Assembly: GCF_000829695.1 (NCBI RefSeq)
Contig: NZ_BBNN01000015.1
Span: forward strand, 523,632-587,631
Direction: 5' to 3'
Length of the DNA: 64,000 nucleotides
Origin: Streptomyces sp. NBRC 110035
GTDB lineage: Bacteria > Actinomycetota > Actinomycetes > Streptomycetales > Streptomycetaceae
Positions 59,469-64,000 of the stretch are shown one piece after another. The stretch's first letter is position 1. Each line of letters opens with the position of its first letter. The position numbers and the translations under genes are program-made. The notes under the pieces were generated by a model. The model was not told the origin of the DNA and searched no databases. It was given only the letters and a program-made list of their open reading frames with translations.

Positions 59469-60199
59469 GGCGCCACCTCGAGCTTGGTCATGCGCGACGC
59501 GATGTCCTCGGCGGAGGCGCTGATCAGCTCGCCGTTGACACGGCCGTCGACGAGGAAGACGACGCGGTCGGCGTAGGAGGCGGCGACGGGGTCGTGGGTG
59601 ACCATGATGATCGTCTGGCCGTCCCGGTCGACCATGCCGCGCAGCAGGGTCAGCACCTCGCGGCTGGTCTGCGAGTCGAGCGCGCCGGTCGGCTCGTCGC
59701 CGAACAGCACTTCGGGACGGGTGATCAGGGCGCGGGCCAGGGCAACCCGCTGCTGCTGGCCGCCGGACATCTCCGTCGGGCGGTGCCGCGCCCGGTCGCC
59801 GAGTCCGACCTGTTCGAGCACCTCGCGCACCTGGGTCTTCTTCGGGCGGCGGCCGGCCAGCCGCAGCGGCAGGGCCACGTTCTGCTCGGCGGTCAGCGAG
59901 GGCAGCAGGTTGAACGCCTGGAACACAAAGCCGATGCGCTCGCGGCGTAGCAGGGTCAGCTTGGTCTCGCTCAGCCTGGTCAGCTCGGTGTCGCCCACGG
60001 TGACCGAGCCCGACGTGGGCCGGTCCAGGCCCGCGGCGCACTGCAGCAGGGTCGACTTGCCGGACCCGGAGGGGCCCATCACGGCGGTGAAGGTCCCCCT
60101 CGGGAAGGCAAGCGATACCTGGTCGAGGGCGGTGACGGACGTGCCGCCCGAGCCGTACCGCCGGGTCACGGAGCGCAATCGGATCGCGTCGTTGCTCAT
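59462..60199 (-). CDS. ABC transporter ATP-binding protein (LolD/MacB-type)
   Basis: A 245-residue ATPase with Walker A GPSGSGKST, Q-loop FVFQAFNLLPSLT, signature SGGQQQRVALARAL, Walker B VLFGDEPTGALDS and H-loop MVTHD. The sequence GERIGFVFQ-like stretch and GALD are typical of the LolD/MacB subfamily that drives FtsX-type permeases, matching the overlapping downstream gene. ATG 60199 chosen by family length. Confidence 0.94.
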   Translation of the reverse strand: MSNDAIRLRSVTRRYGSGGTSVTALDQVSLAFPRGTFTAVMGPSGSGKSTLLQCAAGLDRPTSGSVTVGDTELTRLSETKLTLLRRERIGFVFQAFNLLPSLTAEQNVALPLRLAGRRPKKTQVREVLEQVGLGDRARHRPTEMSGGQQQRVALARALITRPEVLFGDEPTGALDSQTSREVLTLLRGMVDRDGQTIIMVTHDPVAASYADRVVFLVDGRVNGELISASAEDIASRMTKLEVAPC

Positions 60200-60345
60200 G
60201 TGTTCCAACTCGTGTCGGTGTCGGTCCTCCCGCGCACCTGGGCGGGACGGAATCTTCGGGGGAACGGCGCAGGTAGTGGCCGTTTTCGGGGCGGCCCGGG
60301 CACCCGTGCCGCGGTGGCGGATGGCAGGTGTCGGCGGACCCTGAG

Positions 60346-60388
60346 CCCGGGCCCGGCCGGGCCCGGTCACCCGGGCCCGGCCGGGCCC
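60346..60388. repeat. tandem 19-bp GC repeat overlapping the DedA gene end
   Basis: CCCGGGCCCGGCCGGGCCC occurs at 60346-60364 and again at 60370-60388, separated by GGTCA. The second copy encodes the last residues and frames the stop codon of the DedA protein; both copies can fold on themselves, so they may act as the terminator between DedA and the ATPase. Confidence 0.5.
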
Positions 60389-60831
60389 ATGACGTAACCG
60401 ATCAGGACGAAGGCAGGTGCCCAGACCGCGCTGCTGAGCACGGACCAGAGCAGATAGCGGCGCAGCGGCATCCTGGTCGCCCCGCACAGGGTCGGTACGA
60501 GGGTGCGCAGGACGGCGGTGAAACGGCCCACGAACACCGCGCCGCCGCCCCGACGCTCGATCAGCCCCAGGGCGCGCTCGGTGACCCGGCGGTGACGGGA
60601 GCGGCTCGTCATTCGGGCCATCAGCCGCTCCTTCCAGCGGCTTCCGATGGCGTACCCGGCCAGGTTGCCCAGCACCGCGCCGACGAGCGCGGTCAGCACC
60701 ACCGCGGTCTGACCGGGCAGCAACGCGCCGACGACCGGGAGCGCCGCCTCCATAGCGGGCAGCAGCAGCACTGCGGCGAGGATGCCGAAGCTGCCATACA
60801 CCAGCATCTGCTCAGCCAGCCATGCCGTCAT
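60367..60831 (-). CDS. DedA-family membrane protein
   Basis: A 154-residue DedA/SNARE-associated protein, somewhat short for the family (about 200). It keeps the core GLPGQTA-like block (ALLPGQTAVVLTALVGAVLGNLAGYAIG has the GN..GY pattern) and the signature region VFVGRFTAVLRTLVPTLCG with MPLRRYLLWSVLSSAVWA. About three to four membrane segments. DedA proteins act as lipid-carrier flippases and affect membrane energetics and drug tolerance; nothing ties this one to the cluster. ATG 60831. Confidence 0.85.
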   Translation of the reverse strand: MTAWLAEQMLVYGSFGILAAVLLLPAMEAALPVVGALLPGQTAVVLTALVGAVLGNLAGYAIGSRWKERLMARMTSRSRHRRVTERALGLIERRGGGAVFVGRFTAVLRTLVPTLCGATRMPLRRYLLWSVLSSAVWAPAFVLIGYVMGPAGPG

Positions 60832-60962
60832 GGGGCGCCGCCTCCGTCGTCTCCGTGTTGCCTCCACGAAACCGCGGGGAACCCTCGGGACGCACTGCGG
60901 CAGGGGCGAGACTTGGGGTAGTGCCAAACCTACCCCCCGGCGTCGGGCTCGGCTCACCCCTG

Positions 60963-61004
60963 GCCGCCTCCCACCGGGGGCCGCCGCCCCCGGTGGGAGG
61001 CGGC
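60963..61004 (-). terminator. 19-bp perfect hairpin terminator of the SARP regulator gene
   Basis: Arms 60963-60981 and 60986-61004 are perfect complements with a 4-base loop CGCC. It begins 6 bp beyond the regulator's stop codon on the minus strand. No gene is supported in 60832-61009. Confidence 0.8.
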
Positions 61005-61009
61005 ACCGC

Positions 61010-62856
61010 TCAGCCCGCCCGTAGCACCTCGCCCTCCGCAGGGAAGCCCTCCAGGCTCGCTGCGGTGAGACGGAGCAAGGGATGGAAGCAGTAACAAGGC
61101 GCGCCCGTGGCGTCGATGCCGTGTGCCTCCAGAAGCGACGCCTCGACCAGCCGTTCCAGGAACTCCTCGGCCGCGTTCTCGGGCAGCCTGAGCAGCACCG
61201 CAGCCGCCATCGCGGTGAACTCGCCTGCCGCGCACACGGCAAGTCGGCGAATCAACTCACGCTCAGAAAGCGGACGTTGCCGCAAGGCTGCGGACAGTAT
61301 CTGCCTTACGTCGAGCGTGCTCACCCGTAACTCCTCGATGTGTGAGGCCGGATCAGCCAGGCGACGCGCGAGCCGTGTCATCGGCCAGTGCGGCCGGGCG
61401 GCGAGCCGGGCGGCGGCGGCCCGCAGCGCGAGCGGCAGCTTTCCGCAGGCCTCGACGACGGCGTGGGCCGTCTCGGGCTCCGCGGAGATCCGGTCGCCCC
61501 AGCGATCACGGAGAGCAGGTCCAGCGACTCAACGGTCTCCATGGGGTCCAGCGCCACGGTCCACGAACCGGGCACCGCGGAGAGCCGGTTGCGGCTTGTC
61601 ACCAGGACGGCGGAGTCGGTCGTGGCCGGCAGCAACGGGTCCAACTGCAACTCGTTCGCCGCGTTGTCCAACAGGATCAGCAGCTTACGGCCCGCCGTCT
61701 GGGTCCGGTACCTGTGGACCAGCTCCTCCGTCCGGGCGGGCTCGCCGTTCGGGGCCAGCACGTTCTCGGAGGTCTCGCCGAGTGCCCGCAGCAGCGTGAC
61801 CAGGACCTTGCCGCAGTCTGCGACGGTGCCGTCGTCGGCGCGCAGCCGGGCATACAGCAAGCCGTCCGGGAACTGGTCGGCCACGGCGTGAGCGACCCGT
61901 ACGGCGAGCGCGGTCTTGCCGACCCCCGGCATCCCGCTGATCAGCAGTCGGCGCGGCTGGAACGTGGCACGCCCGTTCGCCTCCGCCGGCCTCAAACGCC
62001 TGCACAACACGTCGAACTCCCGCTCCCGGCCAGTGAAGTCGGTCGGGAGCGGCGGAATCATGACAGGCGGCGCACTCACCGTCGGCACAGCAGACGTCAG
62101 GCTCGGCGCGGGCTGCGGAAGAGTGTCCAGCTCTCCGCTCAGCAAGGACTGATAGGCGGCAGTGAGATCAGGCCCGGGGTCCACGCCCAGTTCCTCGGCG
62201 AGCACCTCGCGCCCCTCGTGAAAGGCGCGCAGCGCCTCGGCCTGGCGCCCGCACCGGTACAGCGCGGCCATCAGCTGCGCACGCAGTCGCTCCCGGACCG
62301 GGAATTCGCCGACGAGCCGGGTGAGTTCGGAGGTGAGCTGCCCGTGTCTGCCGAGCGCGAGGTCCGCCTCGATCCGGTGCTCCAGAGCACTCATCCGCGC
62401 CTCTTCAAGCTGCGGCAGCTCCGCCTCCGCGAGGTGCGGCGTGACATTGGCCAGTGCCGGTCCCTGCCACAGGTCGAGTGCCTGCCGAAGCGTTTCGGCG
62501 GCCTGCGTCAACCGCCGCTCCTCCATCGCCCGCCGCCCGAGCCGCTCCAACCTCCCGAACTCGACGACGTCGACACGCGCCGCGTCAGCGACCAGCTGGT
62601 AGCCAGGCTGGCGGCGAACCAGGTCGACCTTGGGCCCGAGGAGCTTTCGCAGCCTCGACATATAGGTGTAGATCTGAGCGCTCCACGTGGCAGGCGGATC
62701 CCACCCCCACAGCAGTTCGCTCAGCCTCCCGTCACTCACCACGCGACCACGGGCGAGCAGCAGCACGGCCAGAACCGTATGCATCATGGTGCCTGACACC
62801 GCGATGCGACGCGCCCCGTCTCTCGCCTCGACCGGTCCCAGAAGCTGGAATTCCAT
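61010..62856 (-). CDS. SARP/AfsR-like transcriptional regulator with an apparent frameshift
   Basis: The N-terminal 490 or so residues give MEFQLLGPVEARDGA (OmpR-like DNA-binding domain of SARPs, with VSDGRLSELLWG and YTYMSRLRKLL), a BTAD domain (about 90-245) and an NB-ARC/AAA domain (GMPGVGKTALAVRVAH Walker A; KLLILLDNA Walker B; VLVTSRNRL). After LSVIAGA the frame degenerates, but one base shift restores the family text: DRISAEPETAHAVVEACGKL, then WPMTRLARRLADP and on to the stop at 61010. So a one-base deletion around 61494-61501 (in GCTGGGGCGACC, beside GGGG) splits the gene; either a real mutation or a sequencing error. The C-terminal part contains a TTA codon (61328-61330), a bldA target. 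SARPs activate antibiotic clusters, so this is the best candidate activator here. ATG 62856. Confidence 0.82.
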
Positions 62857-63052
62857 GTAAACCCCCCACTTGTTTGACGGCGGCCGAACGAAGGCAGCCG
62901 CAGCCGGATCCGAACGTCGGAGCTTCGGTCTTACGAACCTTGTTTGCGCCACAATTCGGTGGAACTGAGCTTGACTCTGTCGGGGATCTTGAAGTTTTCC
63001 GGTGCGCCGACGTGAGCGGCGGGCATGCTCGGGATGTTCCAAGAGCCCATGC
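62857..63052. promoter_or_regulatory. intergenic region between the SARP gene and the IS1182 transposase
   Basis: A 196-bp divergent gap that should contain the regulator's promoter. It is noticeably richer in A/T than the surroundings. The IS insertion beside it may alter the regulator's expression. No core promoter or IS terminal repeat was identified with confidence. Confidence 0.35.
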
Positions 63053-64000
63053 ATGTTGCCGAGGTGTCCGTTGTCGCTCCGTCCTCGTTCCGGTGAGCAA
63101 GTCCCGCCTCTGACCGTGCAGACCGCGCGGGCGAGCAACCCGGCCGGTACGACGGCGATGTGGGTGAGAGACCGCCTGGACGGGCTGTGGTGCGACGAGG
63201 ACTTCGCCGACTGGTATCCGCGTGACGGGCGTCCGGGCCTCTCGCCCGCCCAGCTGGCCACCGTGTGCGTGCTGCAGTTCCTGCTCGGTCTGTCGGACCG
63301 GCAGGCCGCCGAGGCGGTGCGCTGCCGCATCGACTTCAAGTACGCCATGGCCATGGAGCTGGACGATCCCGGCTTCCACCACAGCGTGCTGGCCGACTTC
63401 CGCGAACGTCTCACCGAAGGCGACCGCGCCGACCGCCTCCTCGACCTCGCGCTGGCCCGCCTCAAGGACGCCGGTCTGGTGCGCGAGCGCACCACACAGC
63501 GCACCGACTCCACCCACGTCCTGGCCGCGGTGCGCGACCTGACCCGGCTGGAGACGGTCACCGAGGCGGTGCGTGCCGCGCTGGAGGAAGTCGCCGGCGC
63601 CGCCCCGCACCTGCTGGACGGTCTGGTCGACGAGGACTGGGGTAGCCGTTATGGCCGTCCGGTCCGCCTGGGCAAGAACCCCACCAAGCCCAAGACCAGG
63701 ATCCTCGCCACCGGCAACGACGCCGTCCGGCTCCTGGAACACCTCTACCGGCACGGAGTAGACAGCGTGGCCGGCCCTCGCGTCCAGGCCCCGCGTCAGA
63801 TCGTGGTGCAGAACTACCACCGCGACTCCGCAGGCCGCCTGCGCTGGCGCACCGCCGAGACGGAAGACGGGCCTGGGCTGCCGCCCTCGTCCCGGGCGAT
63901 CGTCTCCCCGTATGACACCTCGGCCCGCTATGCCCGCCACGGGCACATCATCAGCTGGAAGGGGTTCTCCGTCCATCTGACCGAGACGTGTGCTCCCGAC
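63053..64000 (+). CDS. IS1182-family transposase, 3' end outside the window
   Basis: The frame is open from the ATG at 63053 to the window edge. It shows the IS1182 pattern: AGTTAMWVRDRLDGLW, a GRPGLSPAQLATVCVLQFLL block, LSDRQAAEAVRCRIDFKYA with the first Asp region, ELDDPGFHHSVLADFRERL, RTDSTHVLAAVRDL, and further on WGSRYGRPVRLGKNPTKPKT. At least 316 residues are present. The start could be a TTG or ATG a few codons later, since family members begin close to SLRPR. It is an insertion sequence, unrelated to biosynthesis. Confidence 0.88.
   Translation, partial: MLPRCPLSLRPRSGEQVPPLTVQTARASNPAGTTAMWVRDRLDGLWCDEDFADWYPRDGRPGLSPAQLATVCVLQFLLGLSDRQAAEAVRCRIDFKYAMAMELDDPGFHHSVLADFRERLTEGDRADRLLDLALARLKDAGLVRERTTQRTDSTHVLAAVRDLTRLETVTEAVRAALEEVAGAAPHLLDGLVDEDWGSRYGRPVRLGKNPTKPKTRILATGNDAVRLLEHLYRHGVDSVAGPRVQAPRQIVVQNYHRDSAGRLRWRTAETEDGPGLPPSSRAIVSPYDTSARYARHGHIISWKGFSVHLTETCAPD

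Noticed and set aside
59469..60041. A 1006-residue permease starting inside the ATPase gene
   Set aside because: The first 190 residues are an out-of-frame reading of the ATPase; the true start is the GTG at 59468 overlapping the ATPase stop codon.
57021..60199. ABC transporter as the dedicated exporter of the cluster product
   Set aside because: It is separated from the cluster by decayed mobile DNA and a likely element boundary; the MFS exporter inside the cluster is the better candidate.
1..64000. CRISPR arrays, riboswitches or a replication origin
   Set aside because: No regularly spaced repeats, recognised aptamer patterns or DnaA-box clusters were seen on reading the window.

Overview
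The window is high-GC actinobacterial DNA, most likely Streptomyces: codons strongly favour G/C in the third position, three TTA (bldA-type) codons fall in key genes, and there is a SARP-type regulator, IS5- and IS1182-type transposases and a tRNA-Thr att remnant. Most of it (about 1-54.4 kb) is one trans-AT hybrid NRPS-PKS gene cluster. Its terminal module ends ACP-ACP-DUF-SH-TE, where SH is a PLP-dependent cysteine lyase-like domain. That ending is the hallmark of the leinamycin family (lnm, gnm, wsm, lrg type clusters), so the predicted product is a thiazole-containing, sulfur-bearing macrocycle. The cluster has several features I do not know from leinamycin itself.

Layout. 0-2.8 kb: 3' end of a PKS protein (KR-ACP-KS). 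2.8-4.3 kb: a 1.5-kb insertion element with an IS5-like transposase and what looks like a VOC passenger gene. 4.6-6.1 kb: DHA2/EmrB-type exporter behind three 13-bp repeats. 6.3-10.4 kb: operon of two paralogous, internally duplicated proteins of unknown function flanking the trans-acting AT-ER didomain protein. 10.6-13.9 kb: VOC protein, PIG-L/LmbE amidase, methyltransferase and an alpha/beta hydrolase with a Cys nucleophile. 14.1-15.9 kb: free-standing PCP and adenylation enzyme that choose the starter amino acid. 16.0-38.3 kb: a 7438-residue PKS. 38.3-41.0 kb: HMG synthase, donor ACP and decarboxylating KS for beta-branching, translationally coupled to the PKS. 41.0-49.2 kb (minus): type II TE, the ACP-Cy-Cy-A-PCP-Ox-KS protein that makes the thiazole, and a truncated haemoglobin. 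49.4-50.9 kb: P450 and its ferredoxin. 51.2-54.4 kb: crotonyl-CoA carboxylase/reductase, KASIII and 3-hydroxyacyl-CoA dehydrogenase, an alkylmalonyl-CoA supply operon.

Proposed assembly order (inference): the free A enzyme charges the free PCP; the Cy-Cy-A(Cys)-PCP-Ox protein adds cysteine and oxidises the ring to a thiazole; its C-terminal KS passes the chain to the 5'-truncated protein (KR-ACP-KS); that protein's KS pairs with the DH-ACP-KR at the start of the giant PKS (a module split over two proteins). The giant PKS then carries KS-ECH-ACP, KS-DH-KR-MT-ACP, KS-DH-KR-ACP and KS-ACP-ACP-DUF-SH-TE. This gives six PKS modules after two amino acids, the same count as leinamycin. Malonyl units come from the AT-ER protein; HMGS, donor ACP, decarboxylating KS and the in-line ECH build a beta-branch; DUF-SH puts a thiol on the chain; TE releases it; the P450 tailors it.

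From 54.4 to 57 kb the DNA is a junkyard of broken mobile genes: transposase remnants, an integrase fragment, a TauD-type dioxygenase fragment, and a tRNA-Thr 3' end that probably marks one end of a former integrative element. Then follow an ABC (MacB/FtsX-type) exporter pair, a DedA protein, a SARP/AfsR-like regulator with an apparent frameshift, and an IS1182 transposase running off the right edge.
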